This document shows positions 45,820 through 58,990 of a stretch of 64,000 bases of DNA, one piece after another; positions within the stretch are counted from its first letter, which is position 1; each line of letters starts with the position of its first letter. The stretch covers positions 20,396,802 through 20,460,801 of the forward strand of contig NC_045145.1 of assembly GCF_008831285.2 (NCBI RefSeq). Direction: 5' to 3'. The position numbers and the translations under genes were made by a program. The DNA comes from Nymphaea colorata (lineage: Eukaryota; Streptophyta; Magnoliopsida; Nymphaeales; Nymphaeaceae). A model generated the notes under the pieces. It did not search any database. It saw nothing but the letters and a program-made list of their open reading frames with translations, and had not been told where the DNA came from.

Positions 45820-48800
45820 GCAAATAATTGAAGTGATGATGTATAGTCAATGTGCTGAAAGGTAGAAATAAGGCAAAAGATATAAAGAGGTTTATTTTAA
45901 CAGCTTTGTACAATCCCAAAACTAGCTTCTAATTGTTTAGGTAGCTTTTGGATGACACACTTATACTGGTTTTATGAAAACTATTTTCCGAAAAATGGGT
46001 TTTCAAATACTTTAGAACTGGTTTGTATGTTTAAGCACTAAGAACAAAACACTTTTTTCCTTAGTGGGGACCCTTTTGAAAAACGGGTTTTGTCAAAAAT
46101 AAGTTTTGGCAAAACTTTTTTTTTTTATCATCCAAATGGGCCTGAAATAGTGTTTTGGAAGGAAAACATTTTTCTACTTCCAATAATTGGTGTTGGGGTG
46201 TTCTTTTAAAGTTGTAATGATTTGTGTATAGGCACAGGCGGGGTCTGTCATATGCTTATGGAACAAACTAGTCAAAAGTTGCATTGTAATATATATATAT
46301 ATATATATGCCTTAGCTGAACTAAAATCTTCTATTTGAATCAAATTAGTCAGTGGCAAAAGTATTTGATCCATAACCCAATATAAGGCTGCCATTTTTCC
46401 GACACCATGCATCATTTCAAATATTTTTGGAATTTTTCTTATTTATACAATGTTTTTGCACAGTTTTGTACTTTTTTTTTAGTGACCGGATTGGCTAATT
46501 CATGTGGTCAGCAGCCTTATTGATTTGATTTAATGTGTTATTTTTTCACCTTGATTTGCTCAACGCAATTTTATCTCGTAGTTGATATCGTCAGTCTTTG
46601 GGTTCCATAATACAAATTACCCGAATAGTTGTTTTGGATCCGATCCAACTGGAGCATTTAGAATCAACGGTTGAGAGCAAGACGAGGCACCAACTACGAC
46701 CGCTGGCCGTTCATCGCTTTTCGGGCTAATGGCAAGCCCAGACCCGACCCGCAGTCGCTGACTTCGGACCCCGGAGGTGCGAATCTTTTGATACCATAGG
46801 GAGAATAACGACATTCTTGGAAAAGACAGGGGCCCGAAGAGGAATTCTTTGCTCTCGATATCGGGGACGCCTTTCGCAAAACGACAGGTGAGTGCTAAAT
46901 TTAAAAATATTATAAAAAAAAGAAGTGCCTGTTTAATTTTCGATGTGCAAGGTCTGTTAAGCCCCCAAGATCCACAGTTATTCCGGTCGTGTCCTGGTTG
47001 CGGACGTGGTTTCCCTTTCCCGTGACAGCCGTCCTCCGCTTTTGAATTCAAAAAGCGGGCCACCCTAAAAACTGAAATCACGCAAGACATCGTGGAGGCC
47101 ATATCCGAGATGAAGAGTCAATTACGAAAATAGCCCTTACCAACTGCCGCTTGGACATCCTTAAAGACAAAGAGAAGTAGAAATAACTGACTATATATAC
47201 ACATATATATTATTTAAAATGTTTTCCAAATTAAATATAAAGAAAGTTGTTCAAACCATATTATTTGAAATATTTTTACTTGTATATATATATATATAAA
47301 AGAATCACATATTCCTTCACTTTGGAATAGTGATGGATCACATTCGAAACATGTGTTCCACTAAGGTGTTGGTTACTGGTTCCGACCTTATTGACTTGGC
47401 CATATATTGAATCTATTTGTCAGCCTCGAAAACGTTTACCTTCACAAGCGCAAAGCCGAGCAACACAAGAGGCTACAACGAGGCTCGAACTCCTGACTAA
47501 CCCCTTGCTAGTCAAACGCTTTCAAAGTAAATAAAGAATTTAAAGTATAGATTTTAGGTCTGCTGAGATCCATGAATTACAAATCAGAAACAATCCGCTT
47601 CCCAAAAGTCAATTAATTGTAAAGTGTGTATCACTTGGCTAAGTCATAAGAGTCAGCTGAACAAATAACAAGCGCCTAACTTTTGAGAAAAATTCTGAAA
47701 GAGTCCTTGTCCGCCGGAAACATGTTCATATGAAATGACAAAAGTTCCTTCCCCACAACGAACCACTCAAACACTTTTATGATCGTTAATAAAGATATTT
47801 ATGGCACTTTATATCAAAATTTATTGTTCTTCTCTTTAGGCCGCTCGGTATATCAAAATTTATCGTAAAAGTTCAGTGTTAGTAATTTGTTATTTGCTCA
47901 AAATTAGCCTCCTTCAAATCCTTTTTATTTTTTCCCCTTCTATTGTTTCATAGATCCAAATTATGGCGCCGCAGATGTAAAGAACCGAACCCACTTTTCT
48001 TATAGTTGGTTGTTAAACTCTGCTATGGAAGGTCCTTTTAAAAAAAGTGGAGTCCTGGAAGGGTTGTCATAACGATACGATTGGGGCGAGGTCGGTTGAG
48101 GGCACTAACTTTTTTGTGCAGCAATCGACATGCAAGTTGAAGCAGCTGGTGTGACGCCACCCCGAAACACCTCAGGACATACCCTGAGGGAGTAAGTGAT
48201 TGGGTGGAAAGTTCGGCTATGTCTTCCGAACAGTTATACTCAACCAAGGCGTTAAAAAATATAGAATCTTTCCTCTTTGTTTTAACCCTACTCTATTTTC
48301 AGGTTCATGTGAAAAGTAAAAGTTTGAAACTTCTGACCATAAAGTTGGTGCATTATTTTGCCACTTGAAAAGCAAGTCCCATGGAGGAGCGATATAATTT
48401 TTTTGGGCCGACATGATGCCCCACAAATGAATCCTCCAACTTAATCATTGGTTTTGGACAATGGCCTCTCCGCTGGCTGTAGAGTGCAGAGAGGCTGGCC
48501 CAAGTGAGACAACAATGGCTTCCAGGCAATGGGGGTTGTAGGGCCTAACTATGGCGACTGAAAATGACAGGGATTATAAAAGGAAACCATTATATTTATA
48601 CCAGCATTCCACTCCAAATCTTTTGGTGATCTTCTGGTGGCTATGCAGCAATTCAAGTCAATAGTCATCGTTTTCTTAAGTCGCATGCTTACTTACCATC
48701 CTCCTTTTCCAATCTATAGTGTTCAAAAGTGAATCGAGCCGGTGGCTAGTTGTTGGTTTAAGTAGCATGCCTGTAGGCGTTTACAATGATCCGAGCCAAC

Positions 48801-49493
48801 TCAAGCTTGACTCAAACATACTAGGTGAACCTCGATTGCAGCGCTGGAGCTTAGCTGAAAAGTCAGGTTTATAAACGAGTCGAGTTTGAGTTACATGAAG
48901 AAATTGACTCAAATGGAAAGTTGGTAACATCAAATTTAATAAAAAAATAAATGCGAAGGATGTCAAGACTTTTTTCTTTCAGCACGTAACGCTTTCGTAA
49001 TAAAAGTAAATTTTTTAAGAGAGAGAGAGAGAGATTGTCCATGGAGAGTTGAGAGTAACTTAATTAATTGAAGATCGGATCGGGGGTGAAGGGGAAGGCC
49101 CGAGTACCGGATCTTAAATTTGTTGGATCTCAATTCTGGCCAATTCCATCAAACGCCTAGTTGTGTGTTCTCAATGGGAACTATAAGTGGACTATGGTTT
49201 TCTATAATTAGATGTGTTCTTATCTAAACTGATAAAAAAAATCCAAGCGTTTGGTAACCGAGATTGACTGAGCATTTCCAGTTTTGCTTAATTTACAGTT
49301 TACTGCCTTCTTTTTTTTTGTTTTGTTTTTATTTTCTTTTACGGTTTTGCAAAAAATGGAAAAAAGGCATAAAATTTTTAAATTTGCATGAGAAACGACA
49401 TGACTTTGGTTGCCCTCTATGGTGCATATTTGGAGATCTTATGTCCACGAAGAAAGTGCTTTGATTCATTTTCATTAATATTAAATCATTTTG

Positions 49494-49629
49494 GAGTCGT
49501 TTGACATTAAAAACAATATGTGGAATCTGTTCATAAATTTATGATGAATTCACATGACCCTCAAATTTAGCCACTTGAACGTACCGTAAATTCGAAGCAT
49601 ATTTATGTGTTCCTGATGCCAAACGACTC
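49494..49629. mobile_element. Small inverted-repeat element (MITE)
   Basis: About 136 bp bounded by GAGTCGTTTGACAT on the left and the reverse complement of GAGTCGTTTGGCAT on the right. Non-coding. The target duplication is unclear, so the superfamily is not assigned. Confidence 0.6.
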
Positions 49630-51157
49630 ATTTTATCTCTTATATCATAACTCAATCTGCCACGTTCTTTTTTTTCTCGTTATGAAAGGAAGATTTGAAA
49701 GAGTTCGGGCCACCAACTCCCACAGCATATCTCTTATATATATTGTGTCAGGATTTTTACTACACTACAATGAGTTTTATATTTATATACATATATATTT
49801 GCAGTTCCTATTCATCTTTGCCTTTAGATTAGATCTTGAAAAGGAGCGGAAGAAGGAGAGTTTTTTTGTTTTTTGAAGAAGCTGTAAGTATAATGTATAT
49901 GGATACCAGCAGTGTCTCTAGAAATAAATAAAAAGATTTCGCGGGAAACTGAATTTCGGGACGTGGAATCGATGCTTTTCCGGTGGACGAGGGTGGCGAA
50001 AAAACAAAGGGGGGATGGGTTGAGGCATATCAGGCATTTCCGAAAAAGGCGCAAGCAATTTCGAGAAAGCGCGTTGGGGACGCCGTCAGCAACGCCGTTT
50101 CTCTACGTAACGCCGTAAACCCTAGAGAGAGAAATGACAGAAGAAAATTTTGAGAGAGAGAGAGAGTTCAAAAGCGAAGGCTGCTCTTCAAAAACCAAAA
50201 AAAAAAAAGCCGCAGCTTCGTCGTCGTCGTCGTCCTCCTCTCTCTCTCTCTCTCTCTCTCTCTTTTCCGCCATTGGCAATTCTTTCTGGTCCTCAAATTT
50301 CCTATCTTCTCGTCCTTCCTTTATCAAGCTTGTAGGTCGAAGGATTGCGTATCTCTCTCCTCCTTCTTCCTTGTTGCTGCCACAGGGTTCTGAGCGCCCT
50401 GTTACTCATCTCATTCGTCTTCTTCAATAGGCTCTTTTCTGTTGCGGGCGATTCTAGGGTTAAAGGTCTCTCCTTTCTCGCCTTCTTGAAGATTTTCTGC
50501 AATCATTTCCCGGTTTCGCGGACCGGACCCTTCGGCAAATTACGAGGGCGGCCTTCAGTGGACGGAAACCGGTCGCCGGGTGCTTTCGTGAAGGGGAGAA
50601 CCAATAGGTGGATCACCGTTCTCTGTTCTGGTTCAACCGCCCAACCGGAGGGAGAAGAGGTGGTCGTCGTTGATCTACCTTTGGGGCGGGAAGCGGGGCT
50701 TTTTGAGGGTGGTTCTCCGTGATTGGGTCCCGATACTATCTGGGTTCTGCCTAATCGACTGCTGCCGCCGAGCGCTCGGTTGAACTTTTTGTTTTTCGTT
50801 GTTTCTTCCCTGTGATTCGGCTGTGTGTTTTTTGGTGATTTGTCTGCGGGCGAGCTTCATTTAGCTGGGATTCGGGCTTGAAGATCCGGGATTTTCCTGT
50901 GAAGCTTTTGCCGCGGGCGGACTATTAGGTTTTGGGAGGCCTAAATCGCCGCTTGCGCCGGAGAGTTGGGCGGAAGTTGTGCCCTTTTCTTCCTTTCTCT
51001 CGTGCTCTGTGTTGAGGCCTCAATCCTCTGCTGCTGAGCGTCTCTTTGACCCACATCAGTGTTTGGAGGTCGGTTGGTTTCGCCTTCGCCGCTTGTGATT
51101 CTTCGACTTGTCCTGTTGCTCGTTTTGTGACACCGGGGAGGTTGCGGGGTTCATGCG

Positions 51158-54100
51158 ATGGCGAAGGTGTTCGTGGATTGGGAGGAAATCTTCGTCTCTA
51201 ACGACAAAGGAAGCCGGGTCGTTCATTACTACCTGAAGGACTCGCATGGGAACTCCGATCTGGCCGTCGTCGGGCGAGAGAAGAGCTTGAGGCACATGGT
51301 CTATACCGTGCCGAGCCAGTTCCTTCGCCTAGCCGACGTCCATGGGTTCCAGCCATCGTCGTCGCTCAAATGGAGGTCGAAGCGAGAGGTCGTGGACTGG
51401 CTTTCCTCTCTCATCGCAGGTGCATATAGATCTGAGACTTCTGATTCTTTTTCCCTTGAAAGACCGCTTTGTTTTCCTCTAATCGACATCCTTCAAGCGT
51501 GACTTCTATACTTGGTTTGAGGGTTTTTTTTCTTGTTCCTCCGTTGCACAGAGTTCATTCCGTAGTTGGCTTTTATAGGGTCCCTTTGTTCCGAGCTTTG
51601 GTAGGTATTCATTTTTACATCAGAATGTGGGATGTGTTGCAGATTTCATTCGGCAGGTGAGAAAATGAGGATGCTTTTAGTAGGTTGCCGTAGGAAATGC
51701 GCCAGAGGAAGGCTTCATCTTCGTTTTCCTTTTTCCTGTTAAAAATAAACGAAGGACCACTGCTCGGCCTTTTCGTTTGTGCGTGGTTTTTTCTCTTTAC
51801 GTTACTTCGCTGCAAGGTTGTAAAAATGGAGAAGGGGATCATTTTGTTTCAGTCTAACGGGAGGATTATGTAGCTGTTCCTTGATATTATCCCCATCGAT
51901 TGATGTTGGGAAAGGAATTCTAAAATCAGTATCATGTCACCTGTCATCTACGGGATTTAATCGAGGCGATTGTTGTTCTTATCCGCTGAGCATCTGGTTT
52001 CTCAAGCAGCCCTAGTGGATCAAACCTTTGCAAACCCTGGAAGGACTTATATGTTCACGAATAAAATTCATGCTTCTCCCTTCTTTTTGGGAGAACGAAA
52101 TTAAGTTTTTTCTGTTTCTTGTCATTTTGTTGAGTCAATCACCATGTTATGGCGGTCCATTACTTGCTCTTTAAGATACGTTTTGTTGGTGAGAATGTTA
52201 GTTGGTATATGTGATGCTAGGTGGAAGGGTTTAATCAGTTTTGCTGATGTTGCATAGTTTTTCATTTCTGGCCAGCTGTTGTTAGAATAGCTCGGTCTGA
52301 TAAATACTTCTCTTTGTAGGGGTTTGGATTATGTACCTACAATTTCTTATTTTATTACTTTGTTTTTGTTTATTCTAAATTTTACTTCAAATTTTTTCTT
52401 GAAAATTTGTTTGTTTGTTCCGGTGCATTTTTTTATCTCTTAACTATCCTCCAAGTTACCTTCCTCTATATCAGCGAATCCTTGACCCTGTGTCCTTTTT
52501 AACCTCTGTAATCTGTGAGACTTATAAGCTATATATGGAGGATTGAACATGTGGAACCAGGTAAAATTTTAGATCTTTCGGTTATGTTAGATCTTCCATT
52601 CTATTTCCCCTCTTTATCTTATCGGAGTTCATTACCGATTGTTGGAAATCTTTGTATTCCTTTTCCTGATGTTTGCTGTAATCTCTTGTCCTTTCTCTGG
52701 CTTTACGTGCTTCCTTCTCCCGGAATCTTCTATGCTGTATCTTAAAGTTCTTTATGAGCTTCTCGTTTTGTGCCCTTCTCCACCATGCTTTGCTTATAAA
52801 ACTAGATGCGTGTTTCTGCATGTTCGTGAACTCCAGAAATTGCACCGATCAGGGGAATGGTGTTCTTGATCCTGCCTGTATTCTACGATTTACTTCAAAA
52901 TTTCCTTTTGAGAAACAGGTTCTCTTGATTTCTTCGAAATTTTGGTTTCATTTTTTGTGGACATAACCTCGAGTCATGTTATATGGCTATTCCATCTGCA
53001 GAACGCTTTTTACGGCGCTGTGTTATTTTCTGTGCAATCTGTTTCTTTGTCTCGGATGTGGGCCATCACTATAGTTGGGGGCTTGCGGTTAACAAATTTC
53101 CAAGGGTCCACTTACTTAGGTAGGTGCGTCAGTCTCTGGTGGGAGATTTTGCCTCTGCCTGCGTCTGTTGTTCAAGTTATCAAGTTAGGACTGCGTACTG
53201 TTTTATGACCATCAGTCAGTCGCTCGGAGGTTGTTGTGTGTTTGTGGTGCGAGCGCGTGATTCTTCACTCACGTCCTTTTGAATTTGACTTGGACGGGCT
53301 TGATTTTCTGTGCTTGTGTTTTTGCGCGTTTCACTGTGAGCGGTATAACATTCACAATCTACTGTGGGTAATTCGGGTTTTCCTCATTCGTCCATTTTAT
53401 TTGATATTGGTTATCTTGCATCATCTTTTTTTGCTCGTTTCTTTATTTTCAATTCATGCCTTTTGAGATGAAATTATGGTTTTCTAAATTTTCTTTTGGT
53501 GCTTTTCTAGATTATGCTTCGTATCAAGCCTCCCCGGCGGTTCATTTATCTAGTGACGAAGAAGATCCTTTGGAAGATCCTCTCGTTTGGAAGGTGAGAA
53601 TAAAACTGCATGACCTTGATCTCTTTTTATTTTGCAAATAGTTTTGGGGTTCCAATTGTCATCTTTCTGAGTTGTTTTCCTTGTTTTAATTCTTCTCAGG
53701 GTCTTTCTTCAAAAAAATCCAGGTTTCACTCGAAAGAGTTTACGTGGTTAGGTTCATCTTGGAAGTGCAGGAAAAGGCGTAAGCATTACCGTGCTTTCAA
53801 CCGTAATGGGATTAAGATAACGGTAAGTTATCGAATTCTATCGCACTGCTTACTCCCTTTTTGCTTCACCATGAATTCTCGGGCTTCTTTTTCTTGTCCG
53901 AGCAGCTATGTTCATTGTACCACTTTGGTCTAATATTTGTGTTTTCTCGTGAATCAGGTCCATGATTTCGTATATGTCATGTCAGAAGAGAATCGGAGGC
54001 TTGTAGCCTATTTGGAAGATATGTATGAGGATTCTAGAGGTAACAAGATGGTTGTGGTCCGATGGTTTAACAATGTCGACGAGGTTGGTATCGTTTCGCC

Positions 54101-55849
54101 GCCTCGATTTAGTGACAGGGAGATCTTCTTTTCCCTTTGTCTTCAAGATCTGAGTGTTGAATGCGTTGATGGACTGGCAACGGTACTCAGCTCTCAGCAT
54201 TTTGAGAAATACTTGAACGAGGCCAGGGAGACACGATGCGAACCATTCTTGTGCCGCAGGTTGGTCGATGGAGCCGACATCAAGCCTTTTGACATGACCC
54301 AGCTTCAGGGTTATTGGAATCAAAAGATCCTCAGGCACATGTACTCATCTCCCGCTAGAAGCTTTTTGAAGCCCCTGTCACCCAGTTACTTTAATCAGGG
54401 AGAAGAAGCTACTAACACTAACAAAAGCAAATCTAAAGTGAAGGATGGTATTTCCCTTGAATGGAAAAGTCAAGCTCCTAATTTGAGTCGCAAGGGGAAT
54501 GGCAGCGTCACAGCTCTGGAGATTGAAGACCTTGGCCGGACTGCCGTCGCCAACAGAACTGAAATGGGTGTTGGTGGTAACGGCGGATCTGCTGCGACGA
54601 GAAAAATCACAAACAAGCAGAAGCCTCAGCAGCAGTTCTCTACAGGCTGCCAAATCGAAGTGCTTTCCCAGGATAGCGGTATTAGGGGTTGTTGGTTTAG
54701 GGCCGTTATCCTCAAGAGGCATGGAGAGAAGGTGAAGGTTCAGTATCAGGATCTCCTTGATGCGGACGAAACTGGGAAACTTGAGGTGAGCATCCTTTTT
54801 CCTCGTAATCTCTACCTTCTACCTTAAAGGCCGTCTTTAGTGGAGCTAGAGACAAGCAGATTCCTTCGAGTCGTCTTTTATCTGACCTCCATTTCTCTTT
54901 TGTGTTGGTGCAGGAATGGGTTCTGCTTTCACGGGCAGCAACAGTTAATGACCTTGGCGTCCGAGTTTGTGGCAGGACGACTGTGAGACCCTGTCCCCCG
55001 ACCAAATGCAGGCTCACCAAGGGTTTCGACGTGGGAACCATAGTGGATGCGCGATGGCACGACGGATGGTGGGAAGGTATTGTGGTTTTCAGGGAAACGG
55101 AGGACAAAGTGCACGTCTACTTTCCTGGTATAAATTCGTAATCTGGTTCTTCTGTTCTGTTTAATATTTCCTACATGACATGGCCGTATACTCAACATGT
55201 CTCGAACGATGCTGCAGGTGAGCGGAAAACCGAAGTATTTGAAACCAACAGCCTCAGGCACTCGCAAGAATGGTTTTCGAGCAAGTGGAGTTTTCTCAAG
55301 GAAAGGCCAGACGTTGCCCGTTCGGTGAACTCCAAGGATGAGGGCCGTGCCCTAGATAAGCCAGAACCTTCCGATCTTCATGAACGGGGTTCAGGTGAGG
55401 CGAGGCCGCTCGGCACCCGGCAGCAAGAAACCTCTGCACCATCGGATGACACCAAAATCTTAAAGCCAAGGGTTGGCGTGCTCTCTGAGACTGAGACCAG
55501 ACGCAGTCCGAGTTCAGAGCCGCCCGTGGCGGTCGATAGGAAGCGCGAGAGAGAAGAAGCATGGCCAGTGAATCTGGAGAAAGACAACCTGCTCGCTGGC
55601 TTGAAATGGAACCCTTCAAAGAAGCGGCGCAGAGGGAGCTTGTCTCACAAAACGGGTTCCAGAAGGCACAGCGATGGCAGCAGCAGCAGCAGTAGGGAAG
55701 AAGACGATGTCGATGCCTCCTCTCCTGGCACGAGCTTCTTGATCCCGAGCGACATGAAAGTGGACGTAGAGAACTGCAAGTATGGGGGGGCGACGCCTCT
55801 TGTCATTGCCAACATGCCACCTCTCTCGAGCTTGGTGATGTCTAGGTGA
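51158..55849 (+). CDS. BAH and tandem Agenet domain protein (chromatin reader)
   Basis: Six exons join in phase: 51158-51419, 53511-53593, 53700-53822, 53958-54785, 54914-55127 and 55218-55849, giving 713 aa. After an N-terminal region starting MAKVFVDWEEIFVSN, a BAH domain spans roughly residues 150-285 (VHDFVYVMSEENRRLVAYLE, VVVRWFNNVDEVG, REIFFSLCLQDLSVECVDG). Two Agenet (plant Tudor-like) modules follow: about 388-440 (GCQIEVLSQDSGIRGCWFRA, VKVQYQDLLD) and about 469-503 (FDVGTIVDARWHDGWWEGIV). The C-terminus is disordered and basic, with a likely nuclear localisation signal PSKKRRRG. This architecture matches the plant BAH-plus-Agenet family of putative histone-mark or DNA-binding proteins (At1g68580 type). 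The exact ligand is unknown. Intron 1 is 2.1 kb. The leader is long and contains a CT microsatellite. Confidence 0.92.
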
Positions 55850-56507
55850 CTTCCCCGCCACCGCCTTCGTCGTCATCGTCAGATGGATGACATGTATCAT
55901 GCTGTGTACCTATGTGTAATGGCTTACCAACAAGGGGGGCTTCAGGTATTTCAGTAGATAGCCTCTCTTTTTTTTGTGAATGAGTCAAGTGGGTTCGCAT
56001 GGAAGCTGTTGGCTCTTCCTCTTTTTGTTTTGTATTTTTCTTTATCTAAATCTAGCTAGCTAGCTTTTCTAAGAACTGTGGGACGGGGATTTCCTACTAG
56101 CTGTCGCTCACAAGGAGGGTCTGGTCTCCTGTGCCCATTTATTAGCAGAGGAGGAGGGCCACCCCTATCTGTCGGCCTTTTTTTTACGGCTTTAAGTGGT
56201 CGGCTAGCATCTATAGGGCATTAATTTGTAATAAAGAGCAGCCCATAGTCGTCACAGCTTGTGACCTAGAATCTGAGAATGTTGGCTTATTTTGGGTTGC
56301 ATGGTCACTTTGTTCAGCCTGGTCAAGAACCGTGCGCAAGTGCTCAATAGAGGTCGGACTTCTCAGTATCAGGCGATGGACGGTTTTGTCTTTGTGCCGA
56401 TCGTGGCCGAAATCCTACTTAATATTTACTAAGGCCACTTGACTAAGGGAGTTTAATTTGCAAACGACTCTTTTCTGTCATTCCCAACATAAAGAGTATT
56501 CAAACTT

Positions 56508-56567
56508 CAAAGAGGATTTTGGCCTATATAGGCGATTCAAAGAGGTTTTGGCCTATATCGGCGAAAG
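56508..56567. repeat. Two-copy tandem repeat of about 30 bp
   Basis: Adjacent units contain CAAAGAGG(A)TTTTGGCCTATAT followed by A/C-GGCGA. Seen directly. Confidence 0.75.
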
Positions 56568-58039
56568 ATTTGAATAAACTTTCTTGGGGGCCCTCGGGTT
56601 TCAATGATAAAGATACTTGGTGGGTGGAGATGGTGACGGAGGCTACCGGCTTTAACCTGCTGCGGCGGAGCAAATGCATACACAAAGCACCCAACAAGCC
56701 TCAAGTTTACCAATTAAGAGTCCGATTCGACTGAAACTTGGCACGACCAGAAAAAAGCATTGCCGGGGTTATTGCAGCGGCCGCCGATTGACAATCTGCG
56801 CGGTCAAGTCGAATATTGTTTCACTCCTTGCACCTCGTCGATAGGTATGGAGACGGTTGAGAAAAAAAAAGTTCCTACCCCATTTCGTCTCCGGCGTTTC
56901 TCTGCTACGTGACCTGATTCATTAGCAGCATCTGTTATTCATGAAATATTCGGTCCTCCCATTTAATCTCCCAACTCCAGACAAGGAAGAAAGGAAAAAG
57001 GTCACCACAAAGAGCACTACGAACAGCCAATCAAAGTGGCTTTATTTGGGTTGATGTTTGGTTTGTTTTAGGCCAATTCAAGAGGCAGATCAGGCCTGAT
57101 CTGTCCAGGCATGGCAGCTGCTGCAAGTCGCAGACATAGTTCACTGCGCTAAATGTGAATCCATATTTTTCCACCTTCAGTACATTGTCGCCGACCCGAG
57201 CACTAAATGATTAAGAACTGACTTGCAACATCTTTAGGGTTGAGTTCAGGCTAGTTACCTATATGCTTGGGAGTGGGAATAGGGTTGAACATGAGCCGGA
57301 GTCGAGCTCGACTCCTGGATCGTTGAAGCTCGAGTCCTGGATCGCTCAAGCTCGAGTTGAGCTTGACTACTTGAAGACTAGCCCGACTTGATAAACCAAG
57401 TCGAAGCTCAAGCACAACTTGTTTAAGCTCCAAAGACTGAGTGACTCACCCCAGCAGCTGGAAGTGGAGTGAAAATTTGTGACACTTTATTCTAATTTTC
57501 CTAAACTTGATAGTTCAGTGAACTGGTTATATGGCCGGGCTAAGTGGAGTTCTTGCAACTCAAATTCGACTTGTTTAATAAAAGAGACGAGTATGAGCCA
57601 AGCCCACGAGATAAGCCCTCGATATTCATCCTTAGATGGGAATCTGGGTCGCCGCTCCTACCCATTTTTGAATTGTATCCGAGCAGCTGGATCAGATCCA
57701 GATAATCAGTTTCGGTGTTGGATAGGTCTCCTAAACACATGAACTACTTTTTGTTTGAATCCAAAGACAGATCTGGAAACAGGTCGTGGTCAGGTTTCAC
57801 CTCACTTGGATTTGTTTTTCTTCATCAAGGTAAAGTTCTGGCACTTCAATGTATATACATGTCTACATGGATCAACTCGAAGTGCCGGAGCAAAACTTGA
57901 GATACAGTTCAAAGATCGGTAAGAGTTTATATATGTATATGCCATATTATCAATTGTATAGGTTGGAAATCTCCTTATGCAAGAATTGAAGCCGATTATG
58001 AGGCTAAGGGATATTTATCATATCAGACGTCCAGGTTGG

Positions 58040-58330
58040 TTCTAGACTATGGGAAAATTTGGATGCCACCCCTCATCATCTAACCAAATGTATGAAAATT
58101 TTGTTTTATGAAAACCAAGTTTTTTTAAAGAGTTTTTCGAAACTTAGATTACTTGTTTGGGTGACATCTAAAACCAGGTTTTCTAGGAATAACCTAAGGA
58201 ATGTCAGGGCTTTCACTCCCTTTTACAAATACAAAATCAGGTTTTGTCAAAATTGAGTTGTCCTCAAACCTAGTTTTGATGACATCCAGATAATCGAAAA
58301 ACCCGGTTTTGAAGTGTCATCTAAATGCCC
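58040..58330. mobile_element. TTTGGATGAC-type palindromic repeat
   Basis: AT-rich element beginning near ATTTGGATGCCACCCC and ending near GTGTCATCTAAATGCCCC, so the ends are inverted. Inside are several AAAACCAGGTTTT-like palindromic words. Related stretches occur at about 35333-35580, 45945-46150 and 62355-62660. Non-coding; a MITE-like family of undefined superfamily. Confidence 0.5.
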
Positions 58331-58819
58331 CCCTTATATCGTTAGGGTTGGTATTGTATAGTATGTATACACTTAGGTACAGTAATTCGACTTTGGGCCC
58401 AAATATTCCTACATGTGTGCTTAAAGAAGGGTATATTGCATTACTCCAAGCATATGTGAGGAAGGACTTGAGAATGATTTCCTTCAAACAAGTTTGCTTT
58501 CCTCGATTTTAATACAGAATTCCACCACTATGAAAGTACCATCTAAAAATAAAATGAATTCATTTAAGAAAATAGTAAGAAATGACAGATATTTTTTCAA
58601 GCAATTAACAGGGTTTTTGTTGGGGATTAATACTCTAGTTGCACAGTCACTTATGATCTAGCCTCTAGTGGAACATCAGATCGATATCAAACAAGGGTAT
58701 GGTGGTGAGGGAAAAGGCAAAAAGGATTCGCACTTTTTAGTGGGGGGCAAGAATATGATGGGGTATAAAAAATGAAGCATCTAATGATTTGATTGATGGT
58801 TAGAAAAGCATGTGGCAGG

Positions 58820-58990
58820 CAGTGGCTAAGTGAGAAAAAGGCTTTGGAAGGGCACTCATTCACATATTTTTATATTCAAATAGGGAAATAGTTTCTAGAG
58901 GAACATTATGCATATAACATTTAACAAATATTTGAAAATATTAACACCAAAAGAAACATTGAAGGGAGCCCATATGTGGCTCCGCCTCTA
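58820..58990. mobile_element. hAT-type MITE, CAATGGCGGAGCC family (copy 3)
   Basis: About 171 bp, left end CAGTGGCTAAGTGAG, right end (reverse-complemented) TAGAGGCGGAGCCAC. Flanked by GTGGCAGG (58812-58819) and GTGGCAGA (58991-58998), seven of eight identical. Non-coding. Confidence 0.7.

Larger units (their letters stand above)
41798..51157. other. Long gene-poor tract with transposon remnants and the BAH-Agenet promoter and leader
   Basis: Over 9 kb without a gene I can support. Contents: 3' flank of the plastid gene; a tRNA-like/SINE-like stretch (43635-43697); a hAT MITE (45640-45819); a TTTGGATGAC repeat (about 45945-46150); AT microsatellites at about 46291-46309 and 47283-47298; a GA run at about 49018-49035; an inverted-repeat element (49494-49629). 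The last kilobase is the likely promoter and leader of the downstream gene, with a telo-box-like AAACCCTAGA at 50117-50126 and a CT microsatellite near 50239-50262. The 161-codon - strand frame at 46617-47102 has no recognisable feature. Confidence 0.45.

Noticed and set aside
46617-47102. 161-codon open frame on the - strand
   Set aside because: No domain, signal or conserved-looking motif; the opposite strand is also open for about 60 codons up to a donor, so the openness reflects local base composition.
50134-50430. 98-codon + strand open frame over the GA/CT-rich leader
   Set aside because: Most of it translates microsatellite DNA upstream of the clear BAH-Agenet start; possibly an upstream ORF but no evidence of a real protein.
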